Source of the DNA: a bacterium
Lineage (GTDB): Bacteria; Vulcanimicrobiota; Vulcanimicrobiia; Vulcanimicrobiales; Vulcanimicrobiaceae
NCBI GenBank assembly: GCA_021790895.1
Contig: JAJYFM010000005.1
Location: 1 to 53,635 of the forward strand
DNA: 53,635 nucleotides
Direction of reading: 5' to 3'
This document shows positions 10,022 to 18,930 of the stretch, piece after piece. The stretch's first letter is position 1. Every line of letters starts with the position of its first letter. The notes below the pieces were generated by a model that did no database searches, was not told the origin of the DNA, and saw only the letters and a list, made by a program, of their open reading frames with translations. The translations under genes were made by a program, and so were the position numbers.

Positions 10022-10255
10022 CTAGCGCGGCGCCAAGGAGGCTGCGAACACGAAAATCGCCACGACCAGAACGAGGCCAACGCCGATAAGAATGGTGCCG
10101 ACGGCCGATCGCCCCGGCCACGCCTGCTCCGCTCCTCGTCGATCTGCCGTCGCGCTTTCGGCAGCAATCGCACCGATGAACGCGCCGCACGCGGTGCACG
10201 AAATCGCCGATGTCGCACATGCGGCTCCGCATGCGGTGCAACATCCGCCGCTCAT
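10022..10255 (-). CDS. Small zinc-ribbon membrane protein
   Basis: MSGGCCTACGAACATSAISCTACGAFIGAI (Cys pairs) plus C-terminal TM helix. Confidence 0.7.
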   Translation of the reverse strand: MSGGCCTACGAACATSAISCTACGAFIGAIAAESATADRRGAEQAWPGRSAVGTILIGVGLVLVVAIFVFAASLAPR

Positions 10256-10455
10256 GCCTTGCTCTCGCCCTTCGTGGAAGCCTCGACCTGTTCTTGAGCG
10301 CCTTTGAGCAGCGCTTCGCAGGCGGTAATCAGCGCGCGCCCCTCCTGAAAGAGCGCGACGCCGCGGTCGAGCGTCGTCTGTTCGTTTGCCAACTCCTTGA
10401 CGATCGCATCGATGCGTGCGAGTTTTTGTTCGAAGGGCTCGCCGGGTTCGCTCAT
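10252..10455 (-). CDS. xseB: Exodeoxyribonuclease VII small subunit
   Basis: MSEPGEPFEQKLARIDAIVKELANEQTTLDRGVALFQEGRALITACEALLKGAQEQVE; adjacent to xseA. Confidence 0.92.
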   Translation of the reverse strand: MSEPGEPFEQKLARIDAIVKELANEQTTLDRGVALFQEGRALITACEALLKGAQEQVEASTKGESKA

Positions 10456-11786
10456 GCCTGTTCCTCCTCTGTTTCGATACGTTCGATACGCGCGCGTGCA
10501 GCCCCGCGCCCGAAGCGGGCACGCACTTCGTCGCCGACCTGCAATTGAAGCGCGCTACGGACGGCAACGCCGTCGCGAAGAACGATTGCATAGCCGCGCT
10601 CCAACGGAGCGTGGGGATCGAATCCTCGCAGTGCAGCCGAGCGCAGATCGAGCAGCGATCGCTTTCGCAATGCAAGTCCGGCAACACGATCCGGAAGGCG
10701 TTCGCCACGAACGTCGATCTGCGTACGCGCTCTGCGTAAAAGTGCGGCTGCCGATGCCTGGAGTTGCTCGCTTTTCGTCGCGACCGCCGCCGCGCGGGCA
10801 GCGAGGCGAGCGCGCGGGTCGAGCGCCACAAGCGAACGCTCGCGTTGCACGATCTTCGTCTGGATCGCCGCGAGGCGACCGACGATCGCTGTCTCGACGG
10901 CACGCGAATGCATTTCGAGATCGCGCGTCGCCCGGTCGAGCCCCCGCTGCGCCGCATAGCGAAGCCGCTCGCTCATCTTCGGTAGCCATTCAGCCGCCTT
11001 GCTCCACCCCTCCAGCACGCGATCGGCGGCAAGGCTCGGCGTATTGGCACGCTCGTCGGCTGCGATATCGGCGAGGTGAATATCTGCGCTGTGGCCGATC
11101 GCCGTCAGTATCGGCGTCTGCGCAGCAACGATCGCGCGCACGACCTCCTCGCGGTTGAAAGGAAAGAGATCTTCGTAGGACCCGCCGCCGCGCCCGAGCA
11201 CGATAAGATCGGCGCCACTGCGATCGGCACGCTCGATAGCAGCGGCGATATCGCGCTCCGCGCCGATCCCTTGCACGCGCGTATCGAAGATGTGCAGGCG
11301 CACGAAGGGCGCGCGTTTTTCGATCACGCGAACGAAATCGTCGATGCCCTTCCCTTCGCGCGTCGAAACGACGGCGACCTTGCGCGGGAAGCGCGGCAGC
11401 GCGCGTTTTCGGTCATCATTAAAGAGGCCCTCGCGTTGCAAACGATCCTTGAGCGCTTGAAATTCAAGGAAGAGCAATCCGAGCCCGGTCGCCGCAATTT
11501 CACGAACGGTTAACGAGTAGCGGCTGCGTGGCCCATAGTTGATTATCTCTCCGCGCGCAACCACGGCCAAGCCGTCGGCGAGTTTCACGTCGTTCGGAAG
11601 CCGATCGGCGCGCAGAAAACACGATAGCAATGGACCGCCCTGCGCTCCCTGATCTTTCAGATCGAAGTAGATCGCGTTCGCTGATGGGCGCATGCCGGTA
11701 ATCTCGCCGCTAACGGCGATATCGCGAAATCGTGAAATTCGCGCAAAAAGGTTGCTCATGCGTTGCGAGAATTCCGCAACGGTCAT
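10452..11786 (-). CDS. xseA: Exodeoxyribonuclease VII large subunit
   Basis: MTVAEFSQRMSNLFARISRFRDIAVSGEITGMRPS; VVSTREGKGIDDFVRVIEKRAPFVRLHIFDTRVQG; LIVLGRGGGSYEDLFPFNREEVVRAI. Alternative GTG start at 11816. Confidence 0.93.
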   Translation of the reverse strand: MTVAEFSQRMSNLFARISRFRDIAVSGEITGMRPSANAIYFDLKDQGAQGGPLLSCFLRADRLPNDVKLADGLAVVARGEIINYGPRSRYSLTVREIAATGLGLLFLEFQALKDRLQREGLFNDDRKRALPRFPRKVAVVSTREGKGIDDFVRVIEKRAPFVRLHIFDTRVQGIGAERDIAAAIERADRSGADLIVLGRGGGSYEDLFPFNREEVVRAIVAAQTPILTAIGHSADIHLADIAADERANTPSLAADRVLEGWSKAAEWLPKMSERLRYAAQRGLDRATRDLEMHSRAVETAIVGRLAAIQTKIVQRERSLVALDPRARLAARAAAVATKSEQLQASAAALLRRARTQIDVRGERLPDRVAGLALRKRSLLDLRSAALRGFDPHAPLERGYAIVLRDGVAVRSALQLQVGDEVRARFGRGAARARIERIETEEEQA

Positions 11787-11812
11787 CGGAATATGAAGCT
11801 TTTCCCCCTCGC

Positions 11813-13948
11813 TCACGGCGTTGCACTCGCCTGCGGGGTCGGCGTCGGCGCCTGCGCGGTATCGCTGTTTGACGTCGGCGCCGGTGTCATCGAAGGGAGC
11901 GGAGTCGAGCCGAGCGGGATATAATTCGTTCCATCTCCGGCAGTATTCGGCGGTGGCGTCGCATCCGGATTCGGAGTCGCCGAAGACGTCGGGGAGGGCA
12001 GCACTTTCGGGTGTCCGCAATGCACGGATTTTTGATTCCCCGCCAAGAAAAAGTCGGCGCCGCCGTTGCAGGTCGGCTCTCTGACCACACCCTTCGGTAC
12101 GGAGAACGGATGCGGCGGAGTCTCGGCGAGTGCAGCGCGCATGAAGCGCGCCCAGATGCGCGCCGGAACGTTGCCTCCGTACGACTCGATCATCCGCGAA
12201 TCGTTATCGTTACCCATCCAAACGGCGGTGACGAGATCGGGCGTATATCCGACGAACCACGCGTCGCGAAAATCAGAGGTCGTTCCCGTCTTCCCCGCAG
12301 CGGGGCGCCCGATGTTCGCGTTAACGCCCGTACCGTAGGCGATGGTATCTTCGAGCATCGAGGTCATCAGGAACGCGACCGCCGGAGAAACGACGCGCCG
12401 TTCGCGCGGGGTGCGGTCGTCGAGAACGACGTTCCCGTATGCGTCGCGAACCATCAATATCGAGCGCGGCGTTATATGCAACCCTTGATTCGCTAACGTC
12501 TGAAATCCGCTCGCCTGGTCGAGTACGCTCACCGAGGAAGTGCCGAGCGCCAACGAGAGATTCGGCTCCAAGGGGGCGCGTACGCCCATTGCATGGGCAT
12601 ACGAAATGAACTTATCGAGCCCAATGCGGTCGGCGAGTTTCACCGCCACGACATTGCGCGAGAGCGCGAGCGCGCGGCGAAGCGTAATAGGTCCCATAAA
12701 GCGGTTATCGTCATCGTGAGGCGACCACGTCTTCCCATCGAACATGGGATAGGTTACCGGCGTGTCATCCATCACCGTTGACGGCGAGAGACCACTATTC
12801 ATCGCCGCAGTATAGAGGTAAATTTTAAACGACGACCCAGGCTGACGCAGCGCCTGCCACGCTCGATTGAACTGATCGTCGGCAGAGAATTTCTTTCCCC
12901 CGATCATCGCGACGATCTCGCCGGTAGACGGACGTATTGCAACGAGCGCAGCTTGATGCGCGCCGATTCCCTCGGCCTTTGCCGCGCGTAGCCCCCAGTC
13001 GATCGCCGACTGCGCATCGCTCTCCATGCGCGGGTCGAGACTCGTATAGACCTGCAACCCACCTTCGCGAACCGCGCGATTTCCAAAAAGACGGCGTAAA
13101 CGGGCAATGACGTAGGTGGTAAACCACGGTGCGCGATAGCCAAGCGGCCCCGCACTACGCTCTTTTACGAAATGCAGCGGCGCCGCAAACGCCGCGTGTG
13201 CTTGTGCCCGCGTGATATATCCGCTTGCCACCATGCGGCCGAGCACGTGGCGTTGGCGCTCTCGTGCGAGCTTGAGATTGACGAACGGCGAATAATCGGA
13301 AGGAGCGGCGACGACACCGGCGATCATAGCGGCCTGCCCGATTGTTAATTGCGAAACACTATGACCGAAATAGGTCCGCGCGGCAGCATCGACGCCGTAG
13401 GCTCCGGCGCCGAGATAGATAAGGTTGAGGTATCGGTCGAGGATTTGATCTTTTGTGTAGTAATGTTCGATTTTCAGCGCCAACAGGGCTTCTTCTATTT
13501 TTCGCGTGATCGTTATGCGATCGTTGAGAAAGAGGCCACGAGCGAGCTGTTGCGTGATCGTCGAAGCGCCTTCGAGCGGTTGATGGAGCGCATCGGCAAT
13601 AGCGGCGCGGATGATGCCGACAACATCGATACCGGGATTTGTATAAAACGTGTGATCTTCGTTGGCAATAAACGCATCACGAACGATCGGGGGAATTTTC
13701 GCGAGTGGAACGTAGACACGGTTCTGTTTGTAAACGCTACCCAGCACGCTACCGTCGGCGGCAAAGATTCGCGTTGCGCCTTCAGGTTGATAATCGGAGA
13801 GCTCGCGGACGTCGGGAAGGTTACGTGATATCACCAACACCATGCCCGCCAACGTGCCCACCCCGAATATAACGAGGAGGGAGACGATCATCCAGATGCT
13901 TCTCCATCGCACGGGGCGACGGGGTTTACGCTTCGGCGCTCGTCGCAT
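11813..13948 (-). CDS. Penicillin-binding protein 1A family (transglycosylase/transpeptidase)
   Basis: EDHTFYTNPGIDVVGIIRAAIADALHQPLEGASTITQQLARGLFLND; QPGSSFKIYLYTAAM; AGKTGTTSDFRDAWFVGYTPDLVTAVWMGND. Confidence 0.95.
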   Translation of the reverse strand: MRRAPKRKPRRPVRWRSIWMIVSLLVIFGVGTLAGMVLVISRNLPDVRELSDYQPEGATRIFAADGSVLGSVYKQNRVYVPLAKIPPIVRDAFIANEDHTFYTNPGIDVVGIIRAAIADALHQPLEGASTITQQLARGLFLNDRITITRKIEEALLALKIEHYYTKDQILDRYLNLIYLGAGAYGVDAAARTYFGHSVSQLTIGQAAMIAGVVAAPSDYSPFVNLKLARERQRHVLGRMVASGYITRAQAHAAFAAPLHFVKERSAGPLGYRAPWFTTYVIARLRRLFGNRAVREGGLQVYTSLDPRMESDAQSAIDWGLRAAKAEGIGAHQAALVAIRPSTGEIVAMIGGKKFSADDQFNRAWQALRQPGSSFKIYLYTAAMNSGLSPSTVMDDTPVTYPMFDGKTWSPHDDDNRFMGPITLRRALALSRNVVAVKLADRIGLDKFISYAHAMGVRAPLEPNLSLALGTSSVSVLDQASGFQTLANQGLHITPRSILMVRDAYGNVVLDDRTPRERRVVSPAVAFLMTSMLEDTIAYGTGVNANIGRPAAGKTGTTSDFRDAWFVGYTPDLVTAVWMGNDNDSRMIESYGGNVPARIWARFMRAALAETPPHPFSVPKGVVREPTCNGGADFFLAGNQKSVHCGHPKVLPSPTSSATPNPDATPPPNTAGDGTNYIPLGSTPLPSMTPAPTSNSDTAQAPTPTPQASATP

Positions 13949-14339
13949 CGCCTAGAATGCCGGAGAGAACACCGTTGACAAAGCGCGCGGCCTCCGGCGT
14001 TGAGTAGCGTTTAGCAAGTTCGACGGCCTCGTTAATAATGACCGCCCGCGGCGGAGCCTCGCTTCGTTCCGACTCGCAGACTGCCAAACGCAGAATCGTT
14101 CGGTCGACGATCGCGAGACGGTCGAGCGTCCACCCCTGGAGTGCCGGACCGATGCGCTCGTCGGCGGCGTCTGCACCGGCGATCGTTCCAAGAACGAGTT
14201 CGCGTACGAACGCGCGCTCCTCGCTCGCGCCGCCGTTTCCGAATACTTCGTCGAGCACCTCTGTCGGCTCGCGACCTCCGACTTCGATTGCGTAGAGCGC
14301 CTGTAAAGCACGCTCCCGCAACATGCGCCGAGAAGGCAT
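13926..14339 (-). CDS. nusB: Transcription antitermination factor NusB
   Basis: MPSRRMLRERALQALYAIEVGG...LDRLAIVDRTILRLAVCE...AVIINEAVELAKRYSTPEAARFVNGVLSGI. Confidence 0.95.
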   Translation of the reverse strand: MPSRRMLRERALQALYAIEVGGREPTEVLDEVFGNGGASEERAFVRELVLGTIAGADAADERIGPALQGWTLDRLAIVDRTILRLAVCESERSEAPPRAVIINEAVELAKRYSTPEAARFVNGVLSGILGDATSAEA

Positions 14340-14342
14340 CGT

Positions 14343-15692
14343 TTATCCGACGCGCTGCGCGAGCATGCGGGGGAGGAAACCGATATCGTACGTTCCGTTA
14401 CGAAACCCTTCGGTGGCAAGAATTTCCAAGCACATCTCCGTCGTCGTCGCAACGCCTTCGACCAGCGTTTCGCGGAGCGCACGCTCCATGCGTGCAATCG
14501 CTTGATCGCGGGTGTTCGCAAACGCAATCACCTTTGCCAACATCGAATCGTAGTACGGCGGAACGCTCGCGCCGGAGAAAATGTGCGTATCGATGCGGAT
14601 ACCCGGTCCACCCGGGAAAAGAACGGCACCCAAGGTGCCGGCCTGCGGCGCGAAATTATTCCGTGCATCTTCGGCATTGATACGGCACTCGATGGCGTGC
14701 CCGCGCGGTTCGAGATCGGCCTGTGTGTAGCCGAGATGCTCTCCCGACGCGATGCGAATTTGCTCTTTGACTAAGTCGATGCCGTAGACCATCTCGGTAA
14801 CCGGATGCTCGACCTGAATGCGCGTGTTCATTTCCATGAAAAACACGTCGTCGCCGCTTGAAAGAAACTCCAGCGTTCCCGCATTGCTGTAGCCGACGTG
14901 GCGGCATGCAAGGATCGCCATTTCGTGCAGCCGAGCGCGAGCGCGCTCGGTGAGATTGGGAGCACCGGCCTCTTCGATGAGTTTTTGGTGCGAGGGTTTT
15001 TGAATCGAACAGTCGCGCTCGCCGAGATGCACCACCTGGCCATGTTCGTCGGCGAGCACCTGCACTTCGATATGGCGTGGATCGCGGATGAGCTTTTCCA
15101 TATAGACGCGACCGTCTTTAAACGATGCCTCCGCCTCTGCCGTCGCGCCGAGAAACGCGCGCTCTAAATCTTCCGGACGCTCGACGACGCGCATCCCTTT
15201 GCCGCCCCCGCCGGCCGTCGCTTTGAGGAGCACCGGATAGCCGACCTGCTCGGCGGCTTCGCGCGCGAGTTCAACGGTGGCGAGAATATCGGTTCCCGGC
15301 GTCGTTGCGACACCGGCATCGGCCATGACGCGCTTCGCGGTCGCCTTATCGCCCATCGCGGTGATGATCTCGGGGCGCGGGCCGATGAATTTCAAGCCGT
15401 GATCGGCGCAGATCTCGGCGAAGCGCGCGTTCTCGGCGAGAAAACCGTAACCGGGATGAATGGCGTCGCAGCCCGATACCAGTGCCGCAGAGATAATGTT
15501 CGGAACGTTGAGATAGGAGCGCGGTACGGGACCGGGGCCGACGCAAAAGGCTTCGTCCGCAACGCGGACGTGCGTCGAGGCACGATCCGCCTCGGAGAAA
15601 ATCGCGACGCTGCCGATGCCGAGCTCGCGACAAGCGCGCACGATCCGTAACGCGATCTCACCTCGGTTCGCAACAAGGACCTTCCGCAGCAT
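14343..15692 (-). CDS. accC: Acetyl-CoA carboxylase biotin carboxylase subunit
   Basis: MLRKVLVANRGEIALRIVRACRELGIGSVAIFSEADRAS; GGGGKGMRVV; MNTRIQVEHPVTEMVYGIDLVKEQIRIASGE. Confidence 0.97.
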   Translation of the reverse strand: MLRKVLVANRGEIALRIVRACRELGIGSVAIFSEADRASTHVRVADEAFCVGPGPVPRSYLNVPNIISAALVSGCDAIHPGYGFLAENARFAEICADHGLKFIGPRPEIITAMGDKATAKRVMADAGVATTPGTDILATVELAREAAEQVGYPVLLKATAGGGGKGMRVVERPEDLERAFLGATAEAEASFKDGRVYMEKLIRDPRHIEVQVLADEHGQVVHLGERDCSIQKPSHQKLIEEAGAPNLTERARARLHEMAILACRHVGYSNAGTLEFLSSGDDVFFMEMNTRIQVEHPVTEMVYGIDLVKEQIRIASGEHLGYTQADLEPRGHAIECRINAEDARNNFAPQAGTLGAVLFPGGPGIRIDTHIFSGASVPPYYDSMLAKVIAFANTRDQAIARMERALRETLVEGVATTTEMCLEILATEGFRNGTYDIGFLPRMLAQRVG

Positions 15693-15697
15693 CGCTC

Positions 15698-16120
15698 CTA
15701 TCCTCGCTCGATCTCGAAGAGAGCGCGGCCATAGTCGACCGCGGCGCCGTCCTGGCAGAGAATCGCCTTGAGCCGTCCGGTCGAGCGGGCTCGCACCGAG
15801 GTGCGAATGCCCAACGCTTCGATTGCGGCGAGTTCACGCTCCTCGACGATCTCCTCGCCGAGCGACGGGGCGTTACGCCCGAAGCGCACGATGCCGACGA
15901 CATCGGCTCGGAGGATATCGACGGGGAGCTCGGCGGCAGGTTCGGGGGATTGCGCCGCCTCGGAGCTATGCGAGGCATGGGTCGGTGAGGAGCGCGCAAA
16001 CTCGAACTCCTCGTCCTCACGCTCGATTCGCAAGCGGAGGAGCGGAGTACCGACGAAAAATTCGGCCAGACGCTGCGCACGTGCCGATGCTGCGTCCTCG
16101 GGAGAGTACTCGGAGGTCAT
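15698..16120 (-). CDS. Biotin carboxyl carrier-like protein lacking the biotinylated lysine (BADC-like)
   Basis: C-terminal VGIVRFGRNAPSLGEEIVEERELAAIEALGIRTSVRARSTGRLKAILCQDGAAVDYGRALFEIERG aligns by eye with the BCCP domain, with EALGI in place of EAMKM; directly upstream of accC. Confidence 0.8.
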   Translation of the reverse strand: MTSEYSPEDAASARAQRLAEFFVGTPLLRLRIEREDEEFEFARSSPTHASHSSEAAQSPEPAAELPVDILRADVVGIVRFGRNAPSLGEEIVEERELAAIEALGIRTSVRARSTGRLKAILCQDGAAVDYGRALFEIERG

Positions 16121-16197
16121 CGCGCCGCCTTTTCGGGGAGCTACCCCGAACACCCCTTCGCCGGGAGTTCCCTCGGCTGTAGCCGAACCTCAAAGCT

Positions 16198-17946
16198 GTG
16201 CTCTCGTACTTTCTCTACGCTCGGGGCGCAGAGGTTGGGGATGTCGCGTCCCTTCTCCACACCGCGGGTTTTGAAACCTATGAGGTCGAGTTCGATCGCT
16301 TGCTCGACGAAGGCGGCCTCGCCGCGTTCGGGGAGCCCGGCCCGACGATCCTCGTCGGCGACCCTCGCAACCACGACCTTGCAAAGCTCGCTGAGGATCC
16401 GCACGTTGTCGCGGTGCTCACGCCGCCGATCGAGCGCGTCTCGCTCGTCGCCGCCACCAGGGCGGCGACCCAGCTTGCCGCCGAGCGGTCGCAGACGGCG
16501 ACCCTGCTCAATGTCAGCCGCTCGCTCTCTTCGGAACGAGACCTCCCCACCCTCGAACGTTCGATCGTCCACAATGCGCGCGAGCTCACCGGCGCCGACG
16601 CCGGCAGCCTCTACCTCATCGAAGAGGTCGACGGCGTCAAGCATCTGCGCTTCGTCGTCGCGCAGACCGGACCAACCGACGAAGGGACGCTCTTCAATCG
16701 CGAGTTGCCGCTCAATACCGACTCCATCGCGGGCTACGTGGCGGTAACCGGCGAGAGCATCACGATCGACGACGCGTACCAACTCGATGCCAGCCATCCC
16801 TATTCGTTCAATCGCAGCTTCGACGAGAGCAATAATTATCGTTCGAAATCGATGATTGCGGTTGCCATGCGCAACCTCCGCGGTACGGTCATCGGAGCGA
16901 TTCAGTTAATCAATCGAAAGCCGGCGTTCGAAATCGTTCTCGACACACCGACACATACCGAGTCAATCGTCCGCCCCTTCGATCTTCACGATAGACGGGT
17001 TTTGGAAGCACTCGCATCGCAGGCCGCCATCGCCATTGAAAACGCGCGGCTCGTTGAATCGATTCAAAATCTTTTCGAGCGCTTCGTTCGCGCTTCTGTC
17101 AAGGCCATCGAAGTCCGCGACCGCTCGACACAGGGTCATTCGGAACGCGTCGCAGCTCTCACCGTCGCGCAAGCCGAGGCCGTCAATCACGTCCATTCGG
17201 GTCCGCTTTCCGATATGTATTTTACCTCCGACCAGTTACGGGAGCTGCGCTACGCGTCGCTCCTTCACGACTTCGGCAAAGTTGCGGTTCCGGAATATAT
17301 TTTTGGGAAAGCGAAAAAACTTCCGGACGGGCGACTCGATACCGTGCGACTTCGCTTTCTTCTTGCAATCGAGCAATGTCGCGATGAGGCGATGCGCGAA
17401 GAGTTGCGCGAACTGTTGGAGAAAATCCAGGCCGCAAACGAACCGAATGTCGTTGCCTCAGATGCCGATGACGCAATCGGACGCGCGATGCGTCACGCCT
17501 ACCAGGATAGCGGGGCGACACATCCGCTGCTCGATGATGTCGAACTCGCGTACTTGCGGATTCCGCGCGGATCGCTCTCGGATGCCGAGCGCGACCGCAT
17601 GCAAGAGCACGTAACGCAATCCTATCTTTTTCTGCGCGAGATTCCCTGGGGGGAGACCCCCTGGTACAACGTCGCCGAGTATGCCTACGGACATCACGAG
17701 CATCTCGACGGCACCGGCTATCCGCGCAAACTTTCCGGCGACGCGATCTCACCGCAAGTGCGCATGATGACGATCAGCGACGTCTACGATGCGTTGACGG
17801 CGACCGATCGCCCCTACAAAAAAGCGATGTCGATCGAACGCTCTCTCGATATTCTCACGAAGGAGTTCGCCGAACGAGGAAAGATCGATCGGCTCTTCCT
17901 CGATCTCTTCATCGAAAAGAAACTCTACGAAGCGAAGCTCGCGTAA
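16198..17946 (+). CDS. GAF-domain HD-GYP cyclic-di-GMP phosphodiesterase-type response protein
   Basis: GTG start; GAF region (LNVSRSLSSERDLPTLERSIVHNARELTGADAGSLYLIEE); HD LLHDFGKVAVPE and HHEHLDGTGYPRKL signature. Confidence 0.9.
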   Translation: MLSYFLYARGAEVGDVASLLHTAGFETYEVEFDRLLDEGGLAAFGEPGPTILVGDPRNHDLAKLAEDPHVVAVLTPPIERVSLVAATRAATQLAAERSQTATLLNVSRSLSSERDLPTLERSIVHNARELTGADAGSLYLIEEVDGVKHLRFVVAQTGPTDEGTLFNRELPLNTDSIAGYVAVTGESITIDDAYQLDASHPYSFNRSFDESNNYRSKSMIAVAMRNLRGTVIGAIQLINRKPAFEIVLDTPTHTESIVRPFDLHDRRVLEALASQAAIAIENARLVESIQNLFERFVRASVKAIEVRDRSTQGHSERVAALTVAQAEAVNHVHSGPLSDMYFTSDQLRELRYASLLHDFGKVAVPEYIFGKAKKLPDGRLDTVRLRFLLAIEQCRDEAMREELRELLEKIQAANEPNVVASDADDAIGRAMRHAYQDSGATHPLLDDVELAYLRIPRGSLSDAERDRMQEHVTQSYLFLREIPWGETPWYNVAEYAYGHHEHLDGTGYPRKLSGDAISPQVRMMTISDVYDALTATDRPYKKAMSIERSLDILTKEFAERGKIDRLFLDLFIEKKLYEAKLA

Positions 17947-17954
17947 CGAGCGCG

Positions 17955-18104
17955 CTTGTCAGCCCGAGTAGGGCGCCTGTTGTCAGCCCGAGTAGCGGCC
18001 GAAGGCCGCGTATCGAGGGCCCGATACGTCGCGCCTCGATACGCCGCGGAGCCTGTCCTGAGCGAGCGAAGCGAGTCGAAGGGGCGGCTACTCGGCGTGA
18101 CAAG
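17955..18104. repeat. Hairpin repeat cluster in a convergent intergenic gap: forward units facing an inverted unit
   Basis: Two ttgtcagcccgagtag motifs (17955, about 17980), forward unit with CGGCC-GAA-GGCCG stem and cgtatcgagggcc, then cctcgatacg...ggctactcggcgtgacaa inverted unit; also contains gagcctgtcctgagcgagcgaagcgagtcgaagggg. Confidence 0.85.
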
Positions 18105-18112
18105 AGGGAGCG

Positions 18113-18583
18113 CTACTCGGCGGGGCCGACGATACGCTCGACCGACTCGCGTTCGCGGCGCGGCAACGCATCGCGCCACGCTTCGAACGCCGCGTCAATC
18201 TCGGCAAGCGGAACCAACACGAACGCGCGCTCGAAGAGATGACGATGCGGTATGCGCAAAAGATCGTCTTCGAAGCCGAGATCGTCGTAGAGAAGGATAT
18301 CGAGATCGATCGCGCGCGGCCCCCAGTGCTCTCCAGGAACGCGCCCCAAGCGGCGTTCGATCGTTTGGAGAGCAGCGAGCAACGCACGCGGTGCCAGCGC
18401 AGTCTCGATGCGCGCGACGGCGTTCGTGAAGTCAGGCTGATCGCGCTTCCCCCACGGGTCGGAACGATAGAGCGACGAGCGCGCGATCACGCGACCGAGT
18501 TCATGCAACGCATCGATCGCGCGTTCCACGGTCGCTGCGGCATCGCCGATATTTCCACCGATGCCGATCGTCGCGAGTGCCAT
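18113..18583 (-). CDS. folK: 2-amino-4-hydroxy-6-hydroxymethyldihydropteridine diphosphokinase
   Basis: MALATIGIGGNIGDAAATVERAID...SSLYRSDPWGKRDQPDFTNAVARIETALAPRALLAALQTIERRLGRVPGEHWGPRAIDLDILLYDD. Confidence 0.95.
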   Translation of the reverse strand: MALATIGIGGNIGDAAATVERAIDALHELGRVIARSSLYRSDPWGKRDQPDFTNAVARIETALAPRALLAALQTIERRLGRVPGEHWGPRAIDLDILLYDDLGFEDDLLRIPHRHLFERAFVLVPLAEIDAAFEAWRDALPRRERESVERIVGPAE

Positions 18584-18930
18584 TAACGACGCTGCGAGCA
18601 GCGCACTCCCGGCGTCGCTCCGTCGAGCAACCCGGGCTTCTCGATCGTCACCACCGCTTCGCGAACGCGCGCATCCTCGAAGCAGAGATCGAGGAGACGC
18701 TGCGCGAGCCGTTCGAGCAACGCATACGATTCCTCGGCGACTAACGCAACGATTCGTCGATGCAATGCAGCATAATCGAGCGTCGCCGCGAGGTCGTCGT
18801 TCAAACGTGCCCCACTTGCATCGAGTTCGCAGTGCACCTCGATTTCAAAACACTGCGCGCGCGAGCGTTCGCCCGGATCCGCGCCGTGTCGACCGTAGGC
18901 GCGGATACCGCGCAACGTTATGCGATCCAT
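18583..18930 (-). CDS. folB: Dihydroneopterin aldolase
   Basis: MDRITLRGIRAYGRHGADPGERSRAQCFEIEVHCELDASGARLNDDLAATLDYAALHRRI. Confidence 0.92.
   Translation of the reverse strand: MDRITLRGIRAYGRHGADPGERSRAQCFEIEVHCELDASGARLNDDLAATLDYAALHRRIVALVAEESYALLERLAQRLLDLCFEDARVREAVVTIEKPGLLDGATPGVRCSQRR

Noticed and set aside
16198-17946. Inactive HD-GYP call for the first HD-GYP gene
   Set aside because: LLHDFGK and HHEHLDGTGYP are intact; treated as a normal, probably active HD-GYP despite a long insertion between the motifs.
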